DNA of 7,684 nt from Thermogutta sp. Its GTDB lineage: Bacteria > Planctomycetota > Planctomycetia > Pirellulales > Thermoguttaceae. The translations under genes were made by a program, and so were the position numbers. The stretch's first letter is position 1. Every line of letters starts with the position of its first letter. The notes under the pieces were generated by a model. That model was not told where the DNA came from. It saw nothing but the letters and a program-made list of their open reading frames with translations, and did no database searches. Below, one piece after another: positions 1 to 6,460 of this stretch. The stretch covers positions 1-7,684 of the forward strand of contig NZ_JACIYL010000139.1 in assembly GCF_014359955.1 (NCBI RefSeq). The letters run 5' to 3'.

Positions 1-977
1 CCTACGTGGGAGCTCAAAATCTGGACAAGGCGTTTCAGATTCGGGATGATCTGGAAAAACTGGTGGCGGGCAGCAATGACGCCGAGGCAACCCGACGCTT
101 GACACTCGTCTACGTGGGGCTGGGGCGGCAACTGGAGGAGCAGTTGACCCGGCTTCGCAATGAAGGAAAAAGCGAAGAAGTGGATAAAGTGCTGAAAGGT
201 TTCACGGCGTTTCTCGAGGCCATTCAGGAGCGATCCGAAAGTGTCGATTTTCGAGCCCTCAACTGGGTTGCCGAGACATTTCTGGGGCTTGCCAAAGGTT
301 TGGATCCGGGAGGGCCTGCCGTCCCGGAACAGGCCAAGGAATACTACACCAAAGCTATGCGGACCTACCTGGAATTGATTGATAAATGTCAGAAAGATCC
401 GCAGTTTGGGCCCCCAGAAGCCACGATTGCCCTCAAAGTGAGGCTGGCCAGCGCACTCCGAGGTCTGCGTTTATTCGATAAGGCCCTGGCCGTTATCATC
501 AACGTGATTGACAAGGAGGGAAAGGAGAACCGGTTGGACGCCCAGATTGAGGCTGCCCAAATCTATCAGGAATGGGCCGAACAGCCGGGCAAGGAAGAGT
601 ATTACGAATACGCCATCCGGGGTGGATATGAGAAAAACGGGCGATATCTCATCTGGGGATGGGGCGGAATCGCACGCCGTGTCGCGATCAATTACACAAA
701 GTATCAGGATATCTTCCATCAGGCCCGATATAATCTTGCTCTGTGCCGATTCAAACTGGCGCAGAAGCAGACGGGAGCCAAGCGTCAGGAACTCCTCAAA
801 CAGGCCATGCTCGACATTCAGCGTACTTATTTGCTGTATCCCGAGATGGGCGGCAAAGAATGGTATACCCGATACGATAAGCTGGCCCGGACGATCCAGC
901 AAATGTTGGGACAACAAAACCCTCAGGGGTTGCGAGCATTTGAAAGTTCCGTTCAGGCGAGGTCCACTGCGTCCTGA
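1..977 (+). CDS. TPR-like helical repeat protein, C-terminal part (5' end outside window)
   Basis: The frame is already open at the left edge: a Tyr codon at 3-5 precedes the GTG at 6, so this GTG is probably internal and the gene begins upstream. About 325 codons are visible, ending in TGA at 975-977. The protein is almost entirely alpha-helical, with TPR-like Ala/Leu/Tyr spacing, for example the stretches around KAMRTYLELIDKC, RLASALRGLRLFDKALAVI and ARYNLALCRFKLAQKQ. A Gly/Trp-rich insert (LIWGWGGIARRVA) lies about two thirds of the way through the visible part. No enzymatic motif or membrane segment is visible. It lies 80 bases upstream of a second TPR protein and in the same direction as exbB/exbD genes, so a role as a scaffold or partner of that complex is inferred, not shown. 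Whether it is secreted cannot be judged without the N-terminus. Confidence 0.8.
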   Translation, partial: YVGAQNLDKAFQIRDDLEKLVAGSNDAEATRRLTLVYVGLGRQLEEQLTRLRNEGKSEEVDKVLKGFTAFLEAIQERSESVDFRALNWVAETFLGLAKGLDPGGPAVPEQAKEYYTKAMRTYLELIDKCQKDPQFGPPEATIALKVRLASALRGLRLFDKALAVIINVIDKEGKENRLDAQIEAAQIYQEWAEQPGKEEYYEYAIRGGYEKNGRYLIWGWGGIARRVAINYTKYQDIFHQARYNLALCRFKLAQKQTGAKRQELLKQAMLDIQRTYLLYPEMGGKEWYTRYDKLARTIQQMLGQQNPQGLRAFESSVQARSTAS

Positions 978-1042
978 GAAACTTTTCCCGAACACAATGC
1001 GGAAGCCAGCAATAAACTGACACAAGCATGACTGCGAGTATT

Positions 1043-1048
1043 GAGGAG
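1043..1048 (+). promoter_or_regulatory. Ribosome binding site deciding the start of the second TPR gene
   Basis: GAGGAG lies 9 bases before the ATG at 1058. The in-frame ATG at 1028 lacks a comparable site, and starting there would put ten polar residues ahead of the signal peptide. This favours 1058 as the start. Confidence 0.65.
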
Positions 1049-1057
1049 TGTTCCGCC

Positions 1058-2092
1058 ATGCGTGATGCGTTGAAAAAGACGGGTGTTACCTTCGTCACTG
1101 TCGCAATATGTCTCTTCGCGGTCGCCAGCGCGTGGGGGGATGTCATACGGGTGGGGAGTGAGACGATCCGAGGAAGAATCACCAGTATGACGCGAACGGA
1201 GGTTGTCGTTAACATGGGGACAACCCCGCGCACGATCAGTGTCAATCAAATCCAAACGATCGAATGGGACGGAGAACCGGCGCTTCTCAAGTCGGTGCGA
1301 GCGGCGTTCGAAGTTTCCCGCTACGAGGATGTGATGAGCATCCTCGACAAAATTAAGGTCGATGATTCAACACGGCCGGAAGTCCGCCAGGACATCGAGT
1401 TTTATCGCGCAGCCGCCGCGGCGCATCTCGCGCTGGCAGGTTCCGGGTCGATCGACGATGCAGGTAAGCTGGTGGCGAACTTCATCATCAACTATCCGAA
1501 CAATTACCATTACTGGGAGGCGACCCGGCTGGTCGCTGAGTTGCTCCGCGCAAAGGGGAGTGTCGATAAGGCGATCGAATACTATCAGTTGATTGCTCAG
1601 GCACCGTGGCCGGAATACAAGGCTCAGGCGGGCGCCGCCATCGGCTGGGCCTATCTAGAGGCCAAGAAGATGAGTGAGGCCGAGAAAGCCTTTGATCAGG
1701 TCATATCCCTGCAAGTTTCGGGAGATGACACACCGAAGCTTCTGGCCATTATCGGCAAGGCGCGATGTCTGATCGCTCAGGGACAAACGGATCAGGCCAT
1801 ATCCATGATCCAGGACATTCTCAAGCGGCCCGATCTCGTAGAGAATGCGGAGGTTATGGGCCGGGCTTACACCGCCCTCGGTCTGGCGTACCGACAGGCG
1901 GGGCAGATTAAGCAGGCCATCATGGCGTTCCTTCATGTGGATTTGATTTACTTCCGCGACGCACCCTCTCACATCGAGGCACTTCAAAATCTGGTGCAGT
2001 TGTGGCCGCAAGTCCAGCATCCTGAACGGGCGGCTGAAGCAGCGCGGGTCCTGAAGGAACAATACGGGCGGGAAGTGGCGGTGACGAACTGA
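1058..2092 (+). CDS. Secreted protein with small N-terminal beta domain and TPR repeats
   Basis: The protein has 344 residues from the ATG at 1058. Residues 1-25 form a clear signal peptide: basic start MRDALKK, hydrophobic core, AVASA before a probable cleavage at A25/W26 (or after G27). Residues about 28-72 read as a small beta-rich domain (VIRVGSETIRGRI ... VVVNMG ... TISVNQIQTIEW). The rest is helical, with TPR units around 168-220 (KAIEYYQLIAQ; AIGWAYLEAKKMSEAEKAF) and 270-305 (AYTALGLAYRQAGQIKQAI). TPR domains bind other proteins, and this one should act outside the cytoplasmic membrane. It lies between a TPR-like gene (80-base gap) and exbB (246-base gap, with its own candidate promoter). 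An accessory role for the Exb complex is inferred from position only. I do not recognise a named family. Confidence 0.85.
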   Translation: MRDALKKTGVTFVTVAICLFAVASAWGDVIRVGSETIRGRITSMTRTEVVVNMGTTPRTISVNQIQTIEWDGEPALLKSVRAAFEVSRYEDVMSILDKIKVDDSTRPEVRQDIEFYRAAAAAHLALAGSGSIDDAGKLVANFIINYPNNYHYWEATRLVAELLRAKGSVDKAIEYYQLIAQAPWPEYKAQAGAAIGWAYLEAKKMSEAEKAFDQVISLQVSGDDTPKLLAIIGKARCLIAQGQTDQAISMIQDILKRPDLVENAEVMGRAYTALGLAYRQAGQIKQAIMAFLHVDLIYFRDAPSHIEALQNLVQLWPQVQHPERAAEAARVLKEQYGREVAVTN

Positions 2093-2151
2093 CCCGCGGT
2101 TGCCCGTGGTGGATAGGGGCCTTCCCGTGATTCTGAAATCCGAGGGCCGTG

Positions 2152-2181
2152 TTTACTCTCCTAATCGAGGTTGTGTAAACT
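2152..2181 (+). promoter_or_regulatory. Candidate sigma70-type promoter for the exbB-exbD genes
   Basis: TTTACT (2152-2157) and TAAACT (2176-2181) are 18 bases apart. Each matches four of six positions of the -35 and -10 consensus. The pair coincides with the GTTTAC/GTAAAC inverted repeat, so a regulator could overlap the promoter. It would leave a leader of about 150 bases before the ATG at 2339. The match is weak, and planctomycete promoters are poorly defined. Confidence 0.25.
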
Positions 2182-2328
2182 AGAGCAATAATCGCGATGC
2201 TGTGAGAGGCACGTGGAAGAAAGATGTGTGCTCTCACCTGTGTCGTGGTTGTTTTCCTCGAAGAGTTTTCGGAACAGAGGTGTTGAGAGGCGTTTGCTTG
2301 AGCATGTCGGGTCCGTTAGGCCAGTGAC

Positions 2329-2333
2329 GGAGG
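2329..2333 (+). promoter_or_regulatory. Ribosome binding site deciding the exbB start
   Basis: GGAGG lies 5 bases before the ATG at 2339. This supports that ATG over the in-frame GTG at 2213, and it places a signal-like hydrophobic segment at the very N-terminus. Confidence 0.6.
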
Positions 2334-2338
2334 TTTTC

Positions 2339-3181
2339 ATGCGACAGGGTTTTTTCTCGACGTGGACCGGGGCGGTTGTGGCGACACTTGCCGGTCTGAC
2401 GCTGTTTTTGGGGGTGGTGCCGTACTTCCCCAGGTTTGTGGAACGGATCGCCGCGGCCGAGGAAGCGGCACCGGCAGATGATCAGTTGCCCGAGGCCGCT
2501 CCGGAAGACCAGGGTGCGGCCGCCCCGGACACGGAGGCAAGACCCCAGGAAAAATCCGTGCTGCGATGGTTTTTCGAGTCCCTCGGCTGGACGTACACGC
2601 TAGCTTTTTTGACGATTTCCTTTTCGTTCGTGGCCCTTTTGGTCATGAACCTGGTGTCGTGCCGTCGGGAGGCGGTGATGCCGTCCGCACTGATTGACGG
2701 CTTCGAAACGCTTTTCAATGAGAAAAAGTTTCAGGAGGCCTATGAACTGGCCAAGAACGATGATTCATTCCTCGGGCAGGTGCTCTCGGCCGGACTCGCC
2801 AAGCTCTCGGCAGGGTATTCCCAAGCTATCGAAGCGATGCAGGAAGTCGGTGAAGAGCAGGCCATGCGAATGGAGCACCGATTAAGCTACATCGGTCTGA
2901 TTGGCACGATCAGCCCGATGGTGGGGCTGCTGGGAACCGTGGATGGTATGGTGCGATCGTTCAGCGTCATCGCCAATAGCACGACGACACCAAAGCCATC
3001 CGAACTGGCTCGGGGTATTTCCACCGCGTTGATCAGCACGCTGGTGGGCTTGATCATCGCCATTCCCGCTATCATCGTGTACGGTTTCTTGCGGAACCGT
3101 ATCGCCCGTCTGGTGCTCGAAGTAGGGATTGTGAGCGAAGGTTTGATGTCCCGATTCTCGACCGCCGTACCTCGCAAGTGA
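2339..3181 (+). CDS. exbB: MotA/TolQ/ExbB-family proton channel subunit
   Basis: The protein has 280 residues from the ATG at 2339. A signal-like or membrane segment (about 11-30) is followed by an acidic Ala/Pro-rich linker (about 38-72). The family core then follows: a membrane segment at about 85-108, a cytoplasmic helical region at 115-182, and two C-terminal membrane segments. The first of these carries the signature GTISPMVGLLGTVDGM (about 189-204) and the second TALISTLVGLIIAIPA (about 229-244). Proteins of this family form a pentameric inner-membrane channel around an ExbD/TolR dimer and use the proton gradient to do work in the periplasm. Two ExbD-type genes follow directly (82-base gap), as expected for a working unit. 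The extra N-terminal segment with acidic linker is a form I associate with planctomycetes. The family call is firm, but ExbB versus TolQ cannot be decided from sequence. Confidence 0.92.
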   Translation: MRQGFFSTWTGAVVATLAGLTLFLGVVPYFPRFVERIAAAEEAAPADDQLPEAAPEDQGAAAPDTEARPQEKSVLRWFFESLGWTYTLAFLTISFSFVALLVMNLVSCRREAVMPSALIDGFETLFNEKKFQEAYELAKNDDSFLGQVLSAGLAKLSAGYSQAIEAMQEVGEEQAMRMEHRLSYIGLIGTISPMVGLLGTVDGMVRSFSVIANSTTTPKPSELARGISTALISTLVGLIIAIPAIIVYGFLRNRIARLVLEVGIVSEGLMSRFSTAVPRK

Positions 3182-3263
3182 TGAGGGATTTTTGACGCGG
3201 AAGAGCGGTTGCCAGCCTGATCCGGCCGAGGTAGAGGGCGGGCTTTAAGCGGAGTGGTTGCTC

Positions 3264-3563
3264 ATGCGATACAAAAGAGGTCGCCAAATCCCGGACGCTG
3301 AAGGCGACATGACGCCGATGATTGATATGACTTTTCAGCTGATCGCCTTCTTTATGATTTTGATAAACTTTTCGGAAGGCGATCAGAATCAGTTGATTCG
3401 GCTTCCCGCCAGCGAACTGGCCAAACCACCTGATACCGCCCCTGCCTGGCCCATCACCCTTCAGATGACTGCCCGCGGAACCGTCTTTTACGGGGTGGAC
3501 GAGTTCACGCTGGAGAACCTCCGGCCTGTTCTGGAAGTGGAAAAGGAGCTGATTTGCCGCTGA
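3264..3563 (+). CDS. exbD: ExbD/TolR-family protein, reading frame interrupted by an in-frame TGA
   Basis: The ATG at 3264 (GGAG at 3251-3254, 9 bases before it) is preferred to the TTG two codons earlier. The product is 99 residues up to TGA at 3561-3563. It starts with a short cytoplasmic tail and MTPMID, with the conserved membrane-facing Asp at 21. A membrane segment (about 22-38) and the first part of the periplasmic domain follow. ExbD/TolR proteins are usually about 130-150 residues, so this one is short. The missing C-terminal half is present in the same frame immediately after the TGA (see 3564-3704). Read through, the protein would be 146 codons long. TGA is the stop codon of the other plus-strand genes here, so the code is not changed. 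The gene is a recent nonsense mutant, a readthrough gene, or carries a base-call error. If the stop is real, the protein probably cannot form a normal periplasmic domain. Confidence 0.85.
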   Translation: MRYKRGRQIPDAEGDMTPMIDMTFQLIAFFMILINFSEGDQNQLIRLPASELAKPPDTAPAWPITLQMTARGTVFYGVDEFTLENLRPVLEVEKELICR

Positions 3564-3704
3564 GGCGGTGATTTCCGGAACACCACCATCATCATTCGGG
3601 CGGATCGATATGCCAAGACCGGGCGTGTTCAGGAGTTAATCCGGCTGTGTCAAAGCGTGGGATTTGAAAAATTCACCCTCCGGGCAAGGCAGGAGAGTCC
3701 ATAG
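3564..3704 (+). pseudogene. exbD: In-frame continuation of the first exbD beyond the TGA
   Basis: The frame after TGA 3561-3563 encodes 46 residues beginning GGDFRNTTIIIRADRYAKTG and continuing VQELIRLCQSVGFEKFTLRA, then ends at TAG 3702-3704. This is the typical ExbD/TolR C-terminal strand-helix-strand, with the beta strand IIIRAD followed by an amphipathic helix and GFEKFTLRA. No frame change is needed to join it to the upstream part. Its stop is one base before the ATG of the next exbD (3706), the tight coupling expected of an intact operon. The segment has no start codon and no ribosome site of its own, so it is either expressed by readthrough or not at all. Confidence 0.8.
3691..3695 (+). 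promoter_or_regulatory. Ribosome binding site of the second exbD
   Basis: AGGAG lies 10 bases before the ATG at 3706. It selects this start over the in-frame TTG at 3664, which lies inside the continuation of the first exbD. Confidence 0.55.
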
Positions 3705-3705
3705 C

Positions 3706-4200
3706 ATGAAATTCCGTGGATCCGGCAAACATACCGGGGGAAAGATCGAACTAATGATGACGCCGATGATCGACGTCGTCTTTCAGCTTCTCACATTCTT
3801 CATCATGACGTTCAAGATCACCGCCCCCGAAGGAGACTTCTTCATCAAGATGCCGCAGGCGGCACCCAGCGCCGGGGTGCCCTCGGACGTGCAGTTGCCA
3901 CCGATCAAGGTTCGGATGACCGCGGGGGCTGGAGGCGAACTCGCCGGGTTGTTTCTGGCAGAACGACGACTCTCCAGTTTTGCCGAGTTGCGTGATCAAA
4001 TCCGCGCGCTTGTCGGCGACGCTTCCGGACCTGGGGGAGCGAGCGATGCCGAGGTGGAGCTGGATTGCGATTATGACCTCCGTTATGAGTATGTGATCCG
4101 AGCCATCACCGCGGTATCGGGTTACGTCGGTCCGGACGGTCAAATCGTCCGAATGGTTGAGAAAATCAAGTTTGCTCCGCCTCACAAGGAAGGCTCGTGA
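3706..4200 (+). CDS. exbD: ExbD/TolR-family protein (second copy)
   Basis: The protein has 164 residues. A basic cytoplasmic tail (MKFRGSGKHTGGK) leads to ELMMTPMIDVVFQLLTFFIM, with the essential-type Asp at 23 facing the membrane segment (about 21-38). A periplasmic domain follows, ending in an amphipathic helix and a strand near RMVEKIKFAPP. The beta strand before the last helix (EVELDCDYDLRYEYVI) replaces the usual RAD motif. In this family the Asp takes part in proton transfer through the ExbB channel, and the periplasmic domain transmits movement. It differs clearly from the first copy, so the two probably formed a heterodimer rather than being redundant. With the first copy interrupted, this may be the only complete ExbD in the cluster. 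The ATG at 3706 is one base after the TAG closing the frame of the first copy. Confidence 0.9.
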   Translation: MKFRGSGKHTGGKIELMMTPMIDVVFQLLTFFIMTFKITAPEGDFFIKMPQAAPSAGVPSDVQLPPIKVRMTAGAGGELAGLFLAERRLSSFAELRDQIRALVGDASGPGGASDAEVELDCDYDLRYEYVIRAITAVSGYVGPDGQIVRMVEKIKFAPPHKEGS

Positions 4201-4204
4201 CGCG

Positions 4205-4221
4205 CGAGGGGCGTTCCCTCG
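4205..4221 (+). terminator. Hairpin after the exbD stop, possible terminator
   Basis: CGAGGG (4205-4210) pairs perfectly with CCCTCG (4216-4221) around a 5-base loop, 4 bases after the TGA of the second exbD. No T-run follows, so it is not a textbook factor-independent terminator. It could protect the 3' end or help separate the convergent transcripts. Confidence 0.35.
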
Positions 4222-4410
4222 GTAATGCCTTATCCCCTTGACGGTCATCCAGAGCGTCTCTCCCTCTGCGACTGCCTTGCCGCGACTGTCAGCCTGTGTT
4301 CGCCCCAGCTTTCAAGTTCTCGCCCAGCCGCTTGTTTGCCGATGGCTGAACTCCCGCTGTCCCAGATTCTTTCCGGAATAACGCCTGCCCCCCGGCTGGG
4401 CACGGGTGGA
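4222..4410. other. Convergent intergenic gap, no gene seen
   Basis: This stretch lies between the end of exbD and the end of the recombinase. A frame crosses it on the plus strand, but it runs on into the recombinase as its shadow and has no family resemblance. Short GC-rich self-complementary patches occur near the recombinase stop (GGTG/CACC flanking GAT at about 4404-4414), without a T-run. Confidence 0.4.
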
Positions 4411-5349
4411 TCACCCCCGCGGATGGAAGCGTTTGTGAATGGCCTTCAGGCGAGTGTAATCGACGTGGGTGTAGATCTGTGTGGTGGCGATCGAAGCATG
4501 GCCGAGCATTTCCTGAACGACACGAAGGTCAGCGCCCCCGGCCAGCAGGTGTGTGGCAAAACTGTGTCGGAGCGTGTGCGGGCTGATGTCCGGCGGCAGA
4601 CCCGCCCGGAGGGCGTAAAACTTCAGCAGTTCCCAGATACGCTCCCGGCGCAGTCGTTTTCCTCGGTATGACACGAAGGCCCAGGGAGGGGGAGACAGGC
4701 AATTTTTAACAAGCAGGGGACGCTCCCGCGCCACGTACTCCTCAAAGGCATCGATGGCTCGTTGTCCCAGTGGCACCACCCGCTGCTTATTGCCTTTCCC
4801 ACGACAGAGACAGTATCTATCGGCCAGATGAACATCCTCCAGCTTGAGCTGGGCGACCTCGCTCACTCGACAGCCCGTCGCATAGAGGAATTCCAGGATG
4901 GCCCGATTGCGCAGGAAACACCTGTCGTAGGGCCGGGGACTGGCCAGCAGGGCCTCGACCTGTTGAGGAGAAAGCACGCTGGGCACTCTCTCCCACACTT
5001 GAGGGCTATTGAGCAGCTCGGCATGGTTGTGTTTGAGAATCCCCTCGAGTTGCAAATAGCGGAGGAAAAGCCGCAGCGAAACGAGATGCCGGGCAAGGGA
5101 GGTTGGGGCCAGACCCCGCTCATGCAGCCAGCCCACATAGTCCGACAGGTCCTGAATGCCCAGCGAGGCGATACTCCGGCCACCCAGCCATTCAGTGAAC
5201 CGGCGAATATCCCTGGCGTAGGCCTTCACGGTGTTGTCTGCGAGGTGGCATTCGGCCGACAGATAGTGAGCGAAGGCGTCCTGCCAAGCTATGGTGAGAC
5301 GCTGAGAGTCGGGACGCTGGGGAGTCAGCTTTCTCCGTGCGGGGCTCAT
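4411..5349 (-). CDS. xerD: Tyrosine recombinase XerC/XerD family
   Basis: The protein has 312 residues from the ATG at 5349, close to the roughly 300 usual for Xer proteins. The N-terminal SAM-like DNA-binding domain covers about 20-105 (TVKAYARDIRRFTEWL; SLRLFLRYLQ). The catalytic domain has all expected residues: R161 in ATGCRVSE, the hairpin Lys in GKGNKQR (K185), H258 and R261 in HTLRHSFATH, H284 in LGHAS, and the nucleophile Y293 in QIYTHV. Xer proteins resolve chromosome dimers at dif near the replication terminus, and some act for mobile elements. GADLRVVQ and the ending RLKAIHKRFHPRG look more like XerD than XerC, but this assignment is tentative. A TTG at 5382 would add 11 residues. 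Neither start has a clear ribosome site, and ATG was chosen for length and family fit. I see no dif-like site or other mobile genes, so a housekeeping role is likely. Confidence 0.93.
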   Translation of the reverse strand: MSPARRKLTPQRPDSQRLTIAWQDAFAHYLSAECHLADNTVKAYARDIRRFTEWLGGRSIASLGIQDLSDYVGWLHERGLAPTSLARHLVSLRLFLRYLQLEGILKHNHAELLNSPQVWERVPSVLSPQQVEALLASPRPYDRCFLRNRAILEFLYATGCRVSEVAQLKLEDVHLADRYCLCRGKGNKQRVVPLGQRAIDAFEEYVARERPLLVKNCLSPPPWAFVSYRGKRLRRERIWELLKFYALRAGLPPDISPHTLRHSFATHLLAGGADLRVVQEMLGHASIATTQIYTHVDYTRLKAIHKRFHPRG

Positions 5350-5530
5350 TGGTGAAAAGCGGCGATCGCGCGCGAACGGCAAACGAACAATTTAGAAAGA
5401 AAGTCCCCTGTCACGGATTTCGGCAAATTGAGGGGTTGAATCTCGCCAGTGCCACACGACTCGGTAGGACTGACAGATCCGCTATTTTCTGCCCAATTCG
5501 CGGAGTTCGCAGTTGCGTGCTCACTGCGGC
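5350..5530 (-). other. Gap between the two minus-strand genes
   Basis: These 181 bases precede the recombinase start and follow the stop of the 231-residue gene. No convincing coding frame or clear promoter is seen. CAATTT and AAATTG arms occur about 30 bases apart in the A/T-richer part near 5385-5430. The gap is long enough for the recombinase to have its own promoter. Confidence 0.35.
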
Positions 5531-6226
5531 TCACACATAGCATCCTTCATCCATGCCGAGATACATCTTCAGCTCTTCGAAACGTCTGGCGTAGTACTCG
5601 GTGGACGAGTGAACGTGTTCCGCTTCTGTGATGAATCGGATCTGTTCGTCATTGGGAATTCCATGTCCTTTGAGGATCCGTTCAAACGAGCGGAGATCCG
5701 ATCCGTAGCAGATGAGGAGTTTGTGCTCGTCGAACTGGACTTCCAGGGGAATATCCGGATTGAGCACGGCGACGCCGGTACAACCATCGTTGAGCAGAAG
5801 GTCTTCGAATTCCCAGAGAACGCTCTTCAACACCGGCATGTCGATATCTTCGCGGTAAAGGTCGTGATGACCCGGTCGATCCCGATTGTGACTTGTCTCA
5901 AGGACGACGTCCACCTCGTCTCCCAGTGGGTCGAGAAGCTCCATGAACGTGTCGAAAAGCCGTTCCTTCGATACGGAGGCCATGAGGACTGGAATGACGG
6001 TTTTGCCGTTGTCGCTGCGGTAGATATCGTGACGATATCCTTCCCGGGGAACGACCTGGAGATCATAGGAGGGGCGAATTGCGTCGGTCAGGGTGAAGTT
6101 ACCGTATTTAGCAATGCGGAGATGGGCTTCCAGCTCCTCCTCGCTCAGATGTTCGAAGCTGCTGCGGAGTTGTGCCTGAGAACCTTCGCGTAACACGTTT
6201 CTGATGAATTTTTTAAGAAAGCCCAT
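5531..6226 (-). CDS. Unrecognised acidic soluble protein, about 231 residues
   Basis: I do not recognise a named family. From the ATG at 6226 the protein starts with a short basic amphipathic helix (MGFLKKFIRNVLREG) and continues with SEEELEAHLRIAKYG. An alternating strand/helix body follows, with strands at about 75-84 (KTVIPVLMAS), 104-110 (EVDVVLE), 150-156 and 169-174 (KLLICYG). A helical C-terminus rich in Glu, His and Tyr closes it (FITEAEHVHSSTEYYARRFE, then ELKMYLG). There is no signal peptide and no membrane segment, so it should be cytoplasmic. The frame is open 102 codons further upstream, but that part is low in protein-like character and overlaps A/T-rich, hairpin-bearing DNA, so the internal ATG was preferred. 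A GAGGG lies 12 bases before it, rather far. The coherent strand pattern and normal acidic composition make it a real gene. The plus-strand frame over the same bases is its shadow. Confidence 0.75.
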   Translation of the reverse strand: MGFLKKFIRNVLREGSQAQLRSSFEHLSEEELEAHLRIAKYGNFTLTDAIRPSYDLQVVPREGYRHDIYRSDNGKTVIPVLMASVSKERLFDTFMELLDPLGDEVDVVLETSHNRDRPGHHDLYREDIDMPVLKSVLWEFEDLLLNDGCTGVAVLNPDIPLEVQFDEHKLLICYGSDLRSFERILKGHGIPNDEQIRFITEAEHVHSSTEYYARRFEELKMYLGMDEGCYV

Positions 6227-6362
6227 CGCTGCGTTGCACCCTCGTATTTCCGGAAAATCTTGCACAATCTGCTGTTGCTGAAGTCGTAGGTCTCCAAACA
6301 ACTCCAGGAATACCGGCACCGCTCCTTGTTGTTTGTTGTGGGATTCCTGTTCCCCCGCTTTT

Positions 6363-6394
6363 AACCTAGTACATTTTTTGGCGGAACCTGGTAC
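6363..6394. repeat. Two-copy 10-bp direct repeat, 22-bp period
   Basis: AACCTAGTAC (6363-6372) and AACCTGGTAC (6385-6394) match at 9 of 10 positions. Their starts are 22 bp apart, about two helix turns, so a bound protein would see both on one face. They lie about 140-170 bases upstream of the minus-strand gene start and about 45 bases before the plus-strand TATAAT. An operator or activator site is possible. Confidence 0.4.
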
Positions 6395-6437
6395 TATTCC
6401 CTCCAAATCCCAACATCTTTTTTGTTGCGATCCCCTA

Positions 6438-6443
6438 TATAAT
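6438..6443 (+). promoter_or_regulatory. Isolated TATAAT, candidate -10 element
   Basis: This is a perfect -10 hexamer on the plus strand, but at 16-18 bases upstream there is only a T-rich stretch that does not resemble TTGACA, and no TG extension. If used, the transcript would run through two hairpins toward the terminator-like element at 6784-6808 and the lipoprotein gene. Confidence 0.2.
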
Positions 6444-6460
6444 CCGCCCTGCGTTTCGGT

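Larger units (their letters stand above)
2093..2338 (+). other. Intergenic region upstream of exbB with hairpin and inverted repeat
   Basis: This 246-base gap holds two structures. One is a 7-bp stem with a G:T wobble (2118-2124 with 2142-2148, 17-base loop), possibly a weak end for the TPR transcript, although no T-run follows. The other is the inverted repeat GTTTAC/GTAAAC (2151-2156 and 2175-2180), with CTC/GAG also able to pair inside it. An in-frame GTG at 2213 would extend exbB by 42 residues, but that extension is Arg/Ser-rich and lacks a signal-like character, so the gap is treated as non-coding. Confidence 0.45.

Noticed and set aside
2213..2338. Upstream GTG start adding 42 residues to ExbB
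   Set aside because: The extension is Arg/Ser-rich and not signal-like, whereas the ATG at 2339 has GGAGG 5 bases before it and directly begins a signal-like segment.
4225..4671. Plus-strand frame of 148 codons over the recombinase 3' end
   Set aside because: Most of it is antisense to the recombinase C-terminus including its catalytic residues, with no ribosome site or recognisable domain.
4411..5349. Recombinase as part of an integrated mobile element
   Set aside because: No attachment-site repeats, phage or transposon genes are visible nearby, and the length and motifs fit housekeeping XerC/XerD.
5513..6193. Long plus-strand frame of 226 codons opposite the 231-residue minus-strand gene
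   Set aside because: The minus-strand product has a regular strand/helix pattern and a better start. The plus frame looks like its mirror, with no family resemblance.
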